A DNA stretch of 64,000 nt from Wylensekiella montiformis (GTDB lineage: Bacteria; Bacillota; Negativicutes; Selenomonadales; Selenomonadaceae). The stretch covers positions 1 to 64,000 of the forward strand of contig NZ_VUNL01000007.1 of the NCBI RefSeq assembly GCF_009697385.1. Direction: 5' to 3'. Shown piece after piece: positions 1-9,154 of the stretch (position 1 is the first letter of the stretch; every line of letters starts with the position of its first letter). Both the position numbers and the translations under genes were made by a program. Below the pieces are notes generated by a model that saw only the letters and a list, made by a program, of their open reading frames with translations, searched no databases and was not told where the DNA came from.

Positions 1-656
1 CCGAAATCTTCGTCCTGATCTCCACGGACAAAGCCGTAAATCCAACCAGCGTAATGGGAGCTACCAAACGCACGGCAGAACTCGTACTGCAGGAAATCAA
101 CCAGCATAGCAAGACCAAATTCGTCACCGTGCGATTCGGCAACGTACTCGGCAGCCGCGGCAGCGTCGTACCGCTCTTTGAAAAACAGATTGCCGCAGGC
201 GGCCCCGTCACCGTCACGCACAAGGAAATGACCCGCTTCTTCATGACCATCCCCGAAGCCGTTCAGCTCGTACTGCAGGCTGGCAGTCAGGCCGAAGGGG
301 GCGAAGTATTCCTCTTCGACATGGGCAAGCCCGTAAAAATCAACGACATGGCCGAAGACCTCATACGGCTTCACGGCCTGACCCCGGGCAGGGATATAAA
401 AATCGTCTACACCGGACTCCGCCCCGGAGAAAAACTCTACGAAGAACTCCTGACCAGCGAAGAAGGCACCACCAGCACCAAACACAAAAAAATCTTCAAA
501 GCGAGGATCCAGCCCTTGGACGAAGCAGACCTCAAACAAAGCCTGCAAACCTTGCAGAAAACAACGGACAGGCAAATCCTTTTGCAGACGTTAAAACACA
601 TGATCCCGACCTATAAAAGTAAACAATTGGAAGAAAGAACAAAGCCTTCCCCTTGA
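1..656 (+). CDS. FlaA1/CapD-type nucleotide-sugar dehydratase, C-terminal part (5' end outside window)
   Basis: The frame is open from the left edge (first full codon at 3), so only about the last 217 residues are seen. They begin with the hallmark [17 protein letters not shown] of membrane-bound FlaA1/CapD/PglF/WbpM-type short-chain dehydrogenases, including the M-x3-K pair that replaces Y-x3-K in the WbpM type. These enzymes make 4-keto-6-deoxy sugars from UDP-GlcNAc (family knowledge). [15 protein letters not shown] and [11 protein letters not shown] further on also fit. The aminotransferase and PglC-like transferase that follow suggest it opens a UDP-4-amino-sugar route. The last residues (PSP) and the TGA stop fall inside a dispersed palindromic repeat, so the native C-terminus may have been replaced. 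Confidence 0.9.
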   Translation, partial: EIFVLISTDKAVNPTSVMGATKRTAELVLQEINQHSKTKFVTVRFGNVLGSRGSVVPLFEKQIAAGGPVTVTHKEMTRFFMTIPEAVQLVLQAGSQAEGGEVFLFDMGKPVKINDMAEDLIRLHGLTPGRDIKIVYTGLRPGEKLYEELLTSEEGTTSTKHKKIFKARIQPLDEADLKQSLQTLQKTTDRQILLQTLKHMIPTYKSKQLEERTKPSP

Positions 657-686
657 GGGGAAGGTGGCCCAAAGGGCCGAATGAGG
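644..686 (+). repeat. Dispersed double-hairpin repeat (GCCTTCCCC element), copy 1
   Basis: Hairpin 1 pairs CCTTCCCC (645-652) with GGGGAAGG (657-664) around TTGA. Hairpin 2 pairs GGCCC (666-670) with GGGCC (674-678). GATGAGG-like sequence follows. Related copies are at 35954, 42659 (inverted), 43726-43860 (inverted), 43974 and 46077. The loop of hairpin 1 holds the stop codon of the upstream gene. It resembles a REP/MITE-type element; there is no T-run after it, so a terminator role is doubtful here. Confidence 0.85.
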
Positions 687-726
687 TGCAGTCCTCCAAA
701 CAACCGCGAAAGAAGGCAATGAAACA

Positions 727-1995
727 GTGTCAACCAATAAAATCTGGCTTTCCTCTCCCACGATGCACGGCGAAGAACAAAAATGGGTAGACGAAGCTAT
801 CCGCACCAACTGGGTATCTACCGTCGGTGCCAATATCAATGCAATCGAAGAACAAATCGCTGAGTATGTCGGCTGTAAATACGCCGTAGCGTTATCGGCA
901 GGAACAGCAGCATTGCATTTAGCGACGAAACTGGCTGGGGAAAAACTCTACGGTCAGGCAAAACCGAATGCAGGAACCCTGCAAAGCCATAAAGTGTTCT
1001 GTTCCGATGTCACCTTCGATGCCAGCATCAATCCCGTAGCCTATGAAGATGGAGAAGCCGTATTTATTGACACGGAATATGACACATGGAATATGTGTCC
1101 GGAAGCTTTGGGCAAGGCCTTTGAAATGTACCCGGATGTAAAACTCGTGATTGTTGCGCACCTCTATGGCACGCCGGGGAAAATGCAGCAGATAAAAGAA
1201 ATCTGTGATAAGCATGGTGCGCTGATTGTAGAGGATGCCGCTGAATCCTTAGGTGCAAAATACAAGCTCAATGGCAAATGGGTAGAAACTGGTACGTTGG
1301 GGAATTTCAATGCCATCAGCTTTAACGGCAATAAAATCATCACCGGCAGTTCCGGCGGCATGTTCCTGACGAATAGCAAGGAAGATGCCGAAAAGGTAAG
1401 AAAATGGTCCACCCAGAGCCGCGAAGCAGCACCTTGGTACCAGCATGAAGAAATCGGCTACAACTATCGCATGAGCAACATCGTTGCTGGTATCGTTCGT
1501 GGTCAGCTTCCTTACCTTGATGAACACATTGCGCAGAAAAAAGCGATTTACGAGCGATATGCAAAGGGACTTGCTGATCTACCAGTCAAGATGAATCCTT
1601 GGGACAGAGAAAACAGTCAGCCAAACTTCTGGCTTTCCTGCCTGATTATCGACAAAGAAGCGATGGCTCCACAGGTTAGAGGGGAGCAGAATTATCTCTA
1701 CAAGCACGAAAGCGGCAAATCTTCGCCGCAGGAAATCTTGGAGGCAATGGCTGCAATCAATGCCGAAGGCCGTCCAATCTGGAAGCCCATGCATATGCAG
1801 CCAATCTATCGGACAAATGCCTTTATTACCAAAGAAGGCAATGGTCGTGGTAAGAGTAATGCCTATATCGCAGGTACAGGCATTGACGTAGGTGCAGATA
1901 TCTTCCAGCGGGGATTATGCCTGCCAAGTGATAACAAGATGACTGCTGAACAGCAGGATAAGATTATTGAAGGGATTCATAAGTGTTTCTTGTGA
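727..1995 (+). CDS. DegT/DnrJ/EryC1/StrS family PLP-dependent sugar aminotransferase
   Basis: 422 residues. It moves an amino group onto a nucleotide-linked 4-keto sugar (family knowledge). The family fold is seen from SAGTAALHLA (57-66), the VEDAAESLGA cofactor region (168-177) and FNGNKIITGSSGG, where K203 is the expected Schiff-base lysine. The closest functional parallel is PglE-type UDP-4-amino-sugar synthesis, because it lies between a FlaA1/PglF-like dehydratase and a PglC-like transferase; the exact sugar is inference. Start is GTG with AGAAGG about ten bases upstream. The start lies about 40 bp after the palindromic repeat. Confidence 0.9.
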   Translation: MSTNKIWLSSPTMHGEEQKWVDEAIRTNWVSTVGANINAIEEQIAEYVGCKYAVALSAGTAALHLATKLAGEKLYGQAKPNAGTLQSHKVFCSDVTFDASINPVAYEDGEAVFIDTEYDTWNMCPEALGKAFEMYPDVKLVIVAHLYGTPGKMQQIKEICDKHGALIVEDAAESLGAKYKLNGKWVETGTLGNFNAISFNGNKIITGSSGGMFLTNSKEDAEKVRKWSTQSREAAPWYQHEEIGYNYRMSNIVAGIVRGQLPYLDEHIAQKKAIYERYAKGLADLPVKMNPWDRENSQPNFWLSCLIIDKEAMAPQVRGEQNYLYKHESGKSSPQEILEAMAAINAEGRPIWKPMHMQPIYRTNAFITKEGNGRGKSNAYIAGTGIDVGADIFQRGLCLPSDNKMTAEQQDKIIEGIHKCFL

Positions 1996-2012
1996 GCTTA
2001 TGAGGTGATTAT

Positions 2013-2711
2013 TTGTATCAGAAATATGGCAAGCGGTTGTTTGACATAACAGCGTCAGCTTTAGCGCTAGTCCTATTAAGTCCACTGCTGTTATGGCTGG
2101 CATGGAAGATAAAGAAAAATCTTGGTAGTCCTGTTCTTTTCTCGCAGATCAGGCCGGGGAAAAAGAACAAGCTGTTTCGACTGTATAAATTCCGCTCTAT
2201 GACGGATGCGAGGGATAAACAAGGAAATCTTTTGCCTGATGAAATGAGAATGACCGACTTTGGCCGCAAACTCCGTGCCACCAGTCTGGATGAATTACCG
2301 GAACTCTTCAATATTCTCAAAGGCGACATGAGCCTTGTCGGGCCAAGACCGCAACTGGTTCGCGACATGGTGTTCTTTACAGAAAAAGAAATGCACCGTC
2401 AAGATGTGACTCCGGGACTAACCGGCCTTGCTCAAATCAGCGGCCGCAATAATATCGACTGGAAAGAACGCTTTGCCTATGACCTGCAATATATCCAAAA
2501 CATAAGTCTGCAAGAAGACCTGCGCATAATCTGGCGGACAATCTTCAGGGTCAGCCAGCAGAAAGACATTGCCACAGACGGCATGGAAACCAGCGAAGAT
2601 TATGGAGATTGGCTGTTAAGGAATAAGCTTTTAACTGAATCGGATTATTGCCAAAAACAACAGGCAGCTAATGAAATACTAAGGGAGTGGCAGGAATTTC
2701 ATGGTGTATGA
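2013..2711 (+). CDS. Undecaprenyl-phosphate sugar-1-phosphate transferase (PglC/WbaP catalytic-domain type)
   Basis: 232 residues, single-domain 'bacterial sugar transferase'. It should transfer a phospho-sugar from a UDP-sugar to undecaprenyl phosphate, the first membrane step of polysaccharide building. One N-terminal membrane segment (about 12-32) is followed by KFRSMTDARD, the catalytic Asp-Glu in SLDELPELFNIL, KGDMSLVGPRP, and PGLTGLAQISGRN, all family signatures. The small size without extra membrane helices matches the monotopic PglC form. The tail after about residue 190 (IATDGMETSEDYGDWL) is an extension. TTG start with GAGGTG seven bases upstream. Its end overlaps the next gene by 11 bp, so translation is probably coupled. 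Confidence 0.92.
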   Translation: MYQKYGKRLFDITASALALVLLSPLLLWLAWKIKKNLGSPVLFSQIRPGKKNKLFRLYKFRSMTDARDKQGNLLPDEMRMTDFGRKLRATSLDELPELFNILKGDMSLVGPRPQLVRDMVFFTEKEMHRQDVTPGLTGLAQISGRNNIDWKERFAYDLQYIQNISLQEDLRIIWRTIFRVSQQKDIATDGMETSEDYGDWLLRNKLLTESDYCQKQQAANEILREWQEFHGV

Positions 2712-3528
2712 ACCATACAGCGTATTGATGACCGTTTATCAGAAAGATAATCCCGAATATTTTAGGCAGAGTCTTGCCAGCATGCTGAACCAAACCGTTA
2801 TGCCGGATGAGATTGTGGTTGTTACGGATGGTCCTATAACGGATAATTTACAGGCGGTTATAGATGAACTGGACAGTAAATATCCACACATCATCAAAGA
2901 AATACAGCTTGAGGAAAATGTGGGATTGGGGACTGCCTTGCAAATCGGTGTTCCAAAATGCAAAAACAAACTGATTGCCCGCATGGATTCGGATGATATT
3001 TCTTTGCCGGATCGGTGCAGATTGCAGTTGGAAGCATTTTCAAATAATCCACAGCTTGATATTGTGGGGTATTCTATAAAAGAATTTTCCGGCAGTATAG
3101 ATAACATAGTGGGAGAACGCAAGGTGCCAGAAACAAACAAGGCTATCTATAAATTCGCTAAATTACGCGATCCCTTTAATCATCCTACCGTTATGTTCCG
3201 TAAATCAAAAGTCTTGTCTTCTGGAAATTATGGTGATTATCGAAAAAATCAGGATAGTGACTTGTGGATTAAAATGCTTAGTCATAAAGCTGTATGTATG
3301 AACCTGCCTGATGACCAATTCCGTTTTCGCTTCGATGAAGCAACTTATGCTAGACGGAAAAATTGGTTGAATACAGGTAGCTTGCTTGAAATTCGGTATA
3401 AGGCGTGGAGAAGTGGCTATAATAACTTGTTGGAGTTTCTAATTATCAGTATTGGGCAATTGTCAAGATATGCGTTGCCAAATTTATTTCAAAAAATCCT
3501 ATATAAATTTTTGAAAGGTGGCAATTAA
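2701..3528 (+). CDS. Glycosyltransferase family 2
   Basis: 275 residues, GT-A fold. SVLMTVYQKDNPEYFRQSL at the N-terminus and the ARMDSDDISLPDRC region with the DSDD metal-binding motif identify a GT2 inverting transferase. HPTVMFRKS and QDSDLWIKML fit the acceptor half. It should add one sugar to the growing repeat unit at the cytoplasmic face. ATG start inside the end of the priming transferase. The base composition becomes A+T-rich from here on, as is common in exchanged polysaccharide loci. Donor and acceptor sugars cannot be told from sequence. Confidence 0.9.
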   Translation: MVYEPYSVLMTVYQKDNPEYFRQSLASMLNQTVMPDEIVVVTDGPITDNLQAVIDELDSKYPHIIKEIQLEENVGLGTALQIGVPKCKNKLIARMDSDDISLPDRCRLQLEAFSNNPQLDIVGYSIKEFSGSIDNIVGERKVPETNKAIYKFAKLRDPFNHPTVMFRKSKVLSSGNYGDYRKNQDSDLWIKMLSHKAVCMNLPDDQFRFRFDEATYARRKNWLNTGSLLEIRYKAWRSGYNNLLEFLIISIGQLSRYALPNLFQKILYKFLKGGN

Positions 3529-3533
3529 CTTTA

Positions 3534-4784
3534 ATGAGTTTTGTATATACCGTAAGCAATTACTTAAATCGTTATCCGGGAATCAAGAAGAAAGCAAAAC
3601 GAATTTTCCAACGGACCATGGTCGCTATATCACCAAAATTCAAAGCAGAAGGTGATATCCATAAATTGTCACCGAATGATTCCAATCATGAATATTTATT
3701 TGGCTATTACGATAAATCTCCTTGGGATGATTCTGGAAGATATGTCCTGTGCTTGCGGGCAAAGGATACATGGACAGATGTTGCACCGGATGAGCCGGCA
3801 GATATTTGTCTGATCGATACTGAGCATGATAATGAATTAGAAATTATTGCGCAAACACATGCCTGGAATGTACAACAAGCATGCATGCTTCAATGGCGGG
3901 GACCAGATTTCGCTAAAGAAATCCTATACAATGATTTCCGCGATGGAAAGTATTGCGCAGTGATTTTAAATATGGAAACGCGGCAGGAAAGAGTCCTGTC
4001 CATGCCGGTATATTCAGTGTCACAGGATGGCAGTTTTGCCTTGACTCTTGATTTTTCTCGCTTACATAGATTGCGCAAAGGCTATGGTTATGCCAATTTG
4101 CCTGACCATACAGAAGGGCAGTTAATTCCGGATGAACCGTGCATTTGGAGACTGGATTTACAGACGGATAAAGTTAATCCTGTGTTGAAATACGCTGATT
4201 TTGTTAATTTTGAACATCGTCTGGAAATGGATGGGGCGGAGCATAAAGTGAATCACATTATGATTTCGCCTAATGGTAAACGTTTTATGGTACTTCATCG
4301 TTGGTTTAATGGTGAACGTAAGTATACGAGATTGGTTACTGCCAATATTGATGGTACAGATATGTATAATCTTAGTGATGATGATATGGTTTCGCATTGT
4401 TGCTGGAAGAATGATAAAGAAATATTTGCTTTTGAAAATAAGCGCGATAGTGGCACTGGTTATTATCTAATGGAAGATAAAATGCAAAACTACCAACATT
4501 ATTGGCCAACAATAAACTATGATGGGCATCCAAGTTTTTCGCCAGATGGGAAGAACATAGTATTTGATCGATATCCTGATGGAAAACGCATAGCAGCGGT
4601 TATGGTAGCAGCTGATAATCCTGATGAATCACTCATAAATATCAAAGCTAAAGTATTTGCGCCATTTAAGTACGACAATGATACGAGGTGCGATTTGCAT
4701 CCGCGGTGGAGCCGTAATGGGGAATTTGTTTGTTTTGATGCGGTGTTTGAAGGACATAGAGGGATGTATTTTGTTAAAACTTAA
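3534..4784 (+). CDS. TolB/WD40-like beta-propeller protein of unknown role in a polysaccharide locus
   Basis: 416 residues. Repeated blade-like pieces are visible: NHEYLFGYYDKSPWDDSGRY, NHIMISPNGKRFMVLHRW, DGHPSFSPDGKNIVFDRYPD and CDLHPRWSRNGEFVCFDAVF, which match PD40/TolB propeller blades. No signal peptide and no glycosyltransferase motif are seen, so it is probably cytoplasmic. Its position between two GT2 genes, five bp after the first, suggests a role in the same polysaccharide, possibly binding or modifying a sugar, but no function is known to me. ATG start. Confidence 0.7.
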   Translation: MSFVYTVSNYLNRYPGIKKKAKRIFQRTMVAISPKFKAEGDIHKLSPNDSNHEYLFGYYDKSPWDDSGRYVLCLRAKDTWTDVAPDEPADICLIDTEHDNELEIIAQTHAWNVQQACMLQWRGPDFAKEILYNDFRDGKYCAVILNMETRQERVLSMPVYSVSQDGSFALTLDFSRLHRLRKGYGYANLPDHTEGQLIPDEPCIWRLDLQTDKVNPVLKYADFVNFEHRLEMDGAEHKVNHIMISPNGKRFMVLHRWFNGERKYTRLVTANIDGTDMYNLSDDDMVSHCCWKNDKEIFAFENKRDSGTGYYLMEDKMQNYQHYWPTINYDGHPSFSPDGKNIVFDRYPDGKRIAAVMVAADNPDESLINIKAKVFAPFKYDNDTRCDLHPRWSRNGEFVCFDAVFEGHRGMYFVKT

Positions 4785-5781
4785 TAAGCCAATGATATCA
4801 GTTATAGTTCCTGTATACAATGCAGAAAAATATCTTTCAAGATGTATAGATTCTATTTTGCAGCAAACTTATAAAAATATAGAGATTATTTTGGTCGATG
4901 ATGGTTCTTTAGATAAGAGTAGAGTCATCTGCGATGATTATGCCAATAGATATGAAAATATATCATCATATCATCAAAAAAATCAAGGGCAAGGCGCAGC
5001 TAGAAATTATGGATTGGATAGGTGCCATGGTGATTATATAGGATTCGTTGACAGTGATGATTATATTGCGCTGGATATGTATGAATATCTTTATGGATTA
5101 ATTGTTAAAAATAGAACGGATTGCGCGAGTGTTTCCTTTAAGTTTACTACTGATGATAGGGAAAAGCTAAATAATGATAATGAACTAATTAGTGTTTATG
5201 AGAATGAAGATGTACTAGAGCAACACTTGTTGGAATCTACTACCACTACTGGCTCTCATAGTGTTTGCCGGTGCTTGTTCAAAGCAGAGAGTTTAACCGA
5301 TGTGCGATTTCCTACAGGTATGATAAATGAGGATATACCATTTAAGTTTGCAGCCCTATCACATGTGGAACGTATGGCAAATAGCAATTTGATTAAATAT
5401 TATTATTACCAAAAGAGTGAAAGTACGACAAGAGGTGCATTCAAGGAGAAAGATTTAGATCTTTTTAAGGCTACAACAATGTTGGTAGATATGGCTAGGC
5501 CATATAATGAAAAAATACAAGTATTAGCAAAGGCGAAACACGAACGAAGCTTTTTTTCAATTTTAGCAAGGATAGCCTTCTATGGAAGTGGTGTTTCGAA
5601 AGAACGGAAAAATGAAATTGTGAAAATATGCCAGGCTTCTTTACGGAAGAATTTTATTTTTTTATTAAAAATGCCATTGCCTATAAGTCGTAAAGTGCTG
5701 ATTTTGTTGTTTGTAATGAATTATAGCATGACTGAATTATGTATCTTAATTGCGAAGAAATTGTTAAGTGTACGAGGATAG
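4771..5781 (+). CDS. Glycosyltransferase family 2
   Basis: About 336 residues. KPMISVIVPVYNAEKYLSRC near the start, EIILVDDGSLDKS, and FVDSDDYIALDMYEYL with the DSDD motif are classic GT2 features. The frame is open further upstream, but that part overlaps the propeller gene. I chose TTG at 4771 because AGAGGG lies seven bases before it and the family N-terminus follows directly; ATG at 4792 is the alternative. The start lies within the last codons of the preceding gene. Very A+T-rich codon use. Confidence 0.9.
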   Translation: MLKLNKPMISVIVPVYNAEKYLSRCIDSILQQTYKNIEIILVDDGSLDKSRVICDDYANRYENISSYHQKNQGQGAARNYGLDRCHGDYIGFVDSDDYIALDMYEYLYGLIVKNRTDCASVSFKFTTDDREKLNNDNELISVYENEDVLEQHLLESTTTTGSHSVCRCLFKAESLTDVRFPTGMINEDIPFKFAALSHVERMANSNLIKYYYYQKSESTTRGAFKEKDLDLFKATTMLVDMARPYNEKIQVLAKAKHERSFFSILARIAFYGSGVSKERKNEIVKICQASLRKNFIFLLKMPLPISRKVLILLFVMNYSMTELCILIAKKLLSVRG

Positions 5782-5782
5782 T

Positions 5783-6913
5783 ATGATTAAGGTTTTACAG
5801 TTTGGTATGTCAACGGAAAAACGCAAGGGTGGAATTGAGACATATTTAATTAATCAGTTGAGAACCCTGCCTGAAGATGTTAGCTATGACTTTATCAATA
5901 GTTCTGATGATGTGATTGCTTATGAGGCTGAGATATTAAAACAAGGAAAAGTATATAACCTTGGTAGCAGACCTGCGAATCCTGTCGCTTATTATTGGCG
6001 GATGTTGAAATTGTTTTGGGATATCCGTCGTGACAATTATATGGCATTAATTATAAACCGTTCAGATTATTCGCAAGATTTACCTTTTTTGTTAGCTAAA
6101 TTGATTGGCATTAAATGCAGAATTATGCATGCACATGGCAGTGGATATGAGAATTCAATATCCTTTTTACGGAAGATAATGTTCGCATATAATCGTTTGA
6201 TTGTTAAAGCTTGCGTTACTGAATATTGGGCATGTAGTAAAAAAGCATCGAAATTCTTGTTTGGACACGAAGATGCGTTTATTGTACGTAACGGAATAAA
6301 TGTAGAAAGATTTCATTATAATGAGAGTACCAGAAATGAAATAAGGAAATCGTATAAACTGGATGATGCCTTCGTTATAGGTAATGTCGGAAGGTTTTCA
6401 CCAGTGAAAAATCATTTGTTTCTTATTGATGTGTTTGCAGCTGTGAAAAGACAATGTTCTAATGTTAAGTTGCTGTTGATAGGGGATAATAGCAATTTGG
6501 ATGCTTATGATGGATATCTTAGGAAAATTCAAGAAAAAATAGATATGTATCATCTAAATGAAGATGTAATATTTACTGGAAATATTGAGAAAGTAGAAAA
6601 AATGTATCAGGCTATGGATTTGTTCTTGCTTCCGTCTATTAGCGAGGGATTTTCGCTTGTTTCTTTGGAAGCGCAGGCTTCTGGATTGCCATGCATAATC
6701 TCAACAGGGGTACCACTGGATGTTGCTTTGAGTGAGGCTGTGAAAATATGTAAATTGGGAGATATTGATGATTGGACATGCGGAGTATTGTCAATATACC
6801 ATAGACGAAAGACGCGTATGGATAATACAGGGTTGATTATATCCAGTGGATATTCGGCAAAAGAAGAAACTGTGCGCGTGATTTCTCATCTCAAGGAGTT
6901 GATAGCTCGATGA
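5783..6913 (+). CDS. Glycosyltransferase family 4 (GT-B fold)
   Basis: About 376 residues. The N-terminal FGMSTEKRKGGIETYLINQL has the glycine-rich loop of GT4 enzymes. The C-terminal donor site is clear: NVGRFSPVKNHLFLIDVF, FTGNIEKVEKMYQAMDLFLL and PSISEGFSLVSLEAQASGLP, with the E-x7-E type motif. It should add a sugar with retention of configuration. ATG at 5783 was chosen over GTG at 5768 because GAGG (5773-5776) is correctly spaced from it. It starts directly after the stop of the GT2 gene, and its own stop overlaps the next start by 4 bp (ATGA). Confidence 0.92.
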   Translation: MIKVLQFGMSTEKRKGGIETYLINQLRTLPEDVSYDFINSSDDVIAYEAEILKQGKVYNLGSRPANPVAYYWRMLKLFWDIRRDNYMALIINRSDYSQDLPFLLAKLIGIKCRIMHAHGSGYENSISFLRKIMFAYNRLIVKACVTEYWACSKKASKFLFGHEDAFIVRNGINVERFHYNESTRNEIRKSYKLDDAFVIGNVGRFSPVKNHLFLIDVFAAVKRQCSNVKLLLIGDNSNLDAYDGYLRKIQEKIDMYHLNEDVIFTGNIEKVEKMYQAMDLFLLPSISEGFSLVSLEAQASGLPCIISTGVPLDVALSEAVKICKLGDIDDWTCGVLSIYHRRKTRMDNTGLIISSGYSAKEETVRVISHLKELIAR

Positions 6914-8166
6914 AATACATAAAGTATGCGATGGTATTACTAGCCTTTGTTTATTGGTTGGTTCCTGTGTATTTGCGAGCGTTTCCGGGGTGGCTGAATA
7001 GCGGGATATATAATGGAGTACCATTATTGTATATTTTATGCAATTTTAGAAAAGTCCAATGTTTATTATTGGGAATAAAGAAAAAATATTTGTGGATATC
7101 ATTTTTGCTTTTGGTATTTGCACTAGTATGGTCATTTTGTGCCATAGTCTATAACAACACTGATGATTATAGCTATTTTATGAAAATATTTACTGCATTT
7201 CGTTCAATATATATTAGCGTTTTTTTGTTGCTGCTGGCGAATAATACATTGCGGAACAAAAATATATTGGAGAAATATAGTGTTTTTTATAGCGGAGCGA
7301 TTGCTGTTTGTGTTTTATTTACAGTTATGACATTGCTTTCTTTAGATTTGCGTGAAAATTATATTTTACTGCTTAATCAAACAGATAAGCCATATTTATT
7401 AGAAGATGAAATGTATATAACGCGTTTTAGCGTGGGGGGCTTTGCAGGGTTTGGTCAAACGATATTGGCGAGTATTGGGGGGATATTATCGTATTACTTA
7501 ATAAGTCGAAAAGTCTATATCGGTTTCCCTTTGCTATTGATATCCCTATTAGGAAATTTATTTTATGGTAGAATAGGGATTATTCTTTCACTTATCGCAA
7601 TTGTTGTTTTGATGATGAGGACAATGCGGTTTCGTACAATTGCTTGGCAGATTGGAGGACTCATAGTTTCGTCTTTTAGTATATATGTAATTTTAGGATG
7701 CTTTGATAATTCAATGTTTGATGCTTGGAAACTATGGATTATGCAACCAGTAGATGGATTTATACAAGGATTGCAATACGGTCAAATTACCTTTGGATCA
7801 AGTGGAGATAAGTTGGTGTATGGTATGTATTTTATGCCAGACGACAGTACGATTTTATTTGGGGATGGCAGATACGAGAATAATGATGGTAGTTACTATA
7901 TGTATACAGATGCCGGCTATATGAGGATAATCCTTTATTTTGGTGTGATAGGAGCAATGTGCATATATGGATCTTATTTAGCTCTAACGGTTTTTGCGTT
8001 GCAAAATTTGCGCGGAGATAAGGTTGCTAGTTATTTAGTTATGACATTGGTTATATGTTTTTTCGTAGCAGAATACAAGGGGGATGCATACCCGGTATTT
8101 TTTGGAATTGTCATGGCGTTAGGCTTGAGTGGTAATAGTAGGGAGATGTCAGTTTGCCGAAGATAA
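6910..8166 (+). CDS. Wzy-like polysaccharide polymerase (multi-pass membrane protein)
   Basis: 418 residues with about ten or eleven hydrophobic segments over the whole length, for example AMVLLAFVYWLVPVYL, YLWISFLLLVFALVWSF and YLVMTLVICFFVAEY. A hydrophilic loop lies before the last helices (GDGRYENNDGSYYMYTDAGY), as in Wzy O-antigen/capsule polymerases. The locus has a Wzx-like flippase but no other polymerase candidate, which supports the call; Wzy proteins show little sequence conservation, so it rests on topology and context. Start overlaps the upstream stop by 4 bp. Confidence 0.75.
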   Translation: MKYIKYAMVLLAFVYWLVPVYLRAFPGWLNSGIYNGVPLLYILCNFRKVQCLLLGIKKKYLWISFLLLVFALVWSFCAIVYNNTDDYSYFMKIFTAFRSIYISVFLLLLANNTLRNKNILEKYSVFYSGAIAVCVLFTVMTLLSLDLRENYILLLNQTDKPYLLEDEMYITRFSVGGFAGFGQTILASIGGILSYYLISRKVYIGFPLLLISLLGNLFYGRIGIILSLIAIVVLMMRTMRFRTIAWQIGGLIVSSFSIYVILGCFDNSMFDAWKLWIMQPVDGFIQGLQYGQITFGSSGDKLVYGMYFMPDDSTILFGDGRYENNDGSYYMYTDAGYMRIILYFGVIGAMCIYGSYLALTVFALQNLRGDKVASYLVMTLVICFFVAEYKGDAYPVFFGIVMALGLSGNSREMSVCRR

Positions 8167-9026
8167 GTGTGGTAATGTCAGTTTACAATGGAGAACAATA
8201 TTTACAAGAGTCTATTGAAAGTATATTGACACAAACATACAGCGATTTTGAATTTATCATAATAGATGATTGCTCAACGGATAATAGCGTAAATATTATT
8301 GAGTCGTATGACGATAGTCGCATTCGTTTGGTGCGCAATAAACAGAATATGCGATTGCCTGCTTCACTCAATAAGGGAATAAACTTGGCAAAGGGGGAAT
8401 ATATTGCACGTATGGATGCTGATGATATATCCATGCCGGAGCGGTTTGCTAAGCAGGTGTTTTACATGGATACTCATCTTGATGTAGCAGTGGTTGGCGG
8501 AGGATTTCAAGCGATTGATGAAAGTGGAAATAATCTATATATACATCATCCGGCCACTGGTAAAAAGTTAGCAAAGTATTGCTTGATTCCATCGCCAATG
8601 GCCCATCCAACTGTGATGATGCGTCGTGACGTTATTGTAAATCATAATCTATTTTATGATGAGAAATATTCATCAGCACAAGATTATGATTTATGGCAGA
8701 GAATAAACAGAAAGTTTAAAATAGATAATTTGCCAGATATCCTGCTGAGATATCGTATACAAAGTAATAGCATTAGTGTAGCGAAGAGACATCAACAACA
8801 AGATAATACATACAAAATCTTTAACAAGTATTCTCCAGTAGATGTTTCCTATGATGAAGTTATGGCGATTATGCATAGAAATTATGTGTTAAATCCTTGG
8901 CAGCAAGCTCTGATAATGTATAGGGTGTTTCATACGTTGGATTATACATATTGGCGAAATGTTACTGGATATGCGGTGCGTTATATCATGGCTAGATTGA
9001 ATCTAAATAAAAGCACTGCCGTATAA
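8154..9026 (+). CDS. Glycosyltransferase family 2
   Basis: 290 residues. KISVVMSVYNGEQYLQESI, FIIIDDCSTDNS and ARMDADDISMPERF with the DADD metal site mark a GT2 enzyme. HPTVMMRRDV and SSAQDYDLWQRI repeat features of the GT2 at 2701-3528, so these two may be paralogues with related sugars. TTG start; GGGAG lies about nine bases upstream and the start overlaps the polymerase gene by 13 bp. It is the last gene of the strongly A+T-rich block; a 128-bp gap follows. Confidence 0.9.
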   Translation: MPKISVVMSVYNGEQYLQESIESILTQTYSDFEFIIIDDCSTDNSVNIIESYDDSRIRLVRNKQNMRLPASLNKGINLAKGEYIARMDADDISMPERFAKQVFYMDTHLDVAVVGGGFQAIDESGNNLYIHHPATGKKLAKYCLIPSPMAHPTVMMRRDVIVNHNLFYDEKYSSAQDYDLWQRINRKFKIDNLPDILLRYRIQSNSISVAKRHQQQDNTYKIFNKYSPVDVSYDEVMAIMHRNYVLNPWQQALIMYRVFHTLDYTYWRNVTGYAVRYIMARLNLNKSTAV

Positions 9027-9154
9027 ACAATAGCATGGACATTTTATTAATTTTTATTTAGGGATATGTTTGATAATAATTGTTGACAAAATTGTATTAT
9101 GGGAGGATTTGTCATGATGGTTTTTGATAATATTTTGAAAGGATGTAGTGTGTT

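Noticed and set aside
9082-9110. TTGACA in the gap before ugd as a promoter
   Set aside because: No acceptable -10 box lies 16-18 bp after it; the nearest TATTAT is only eight bases away.
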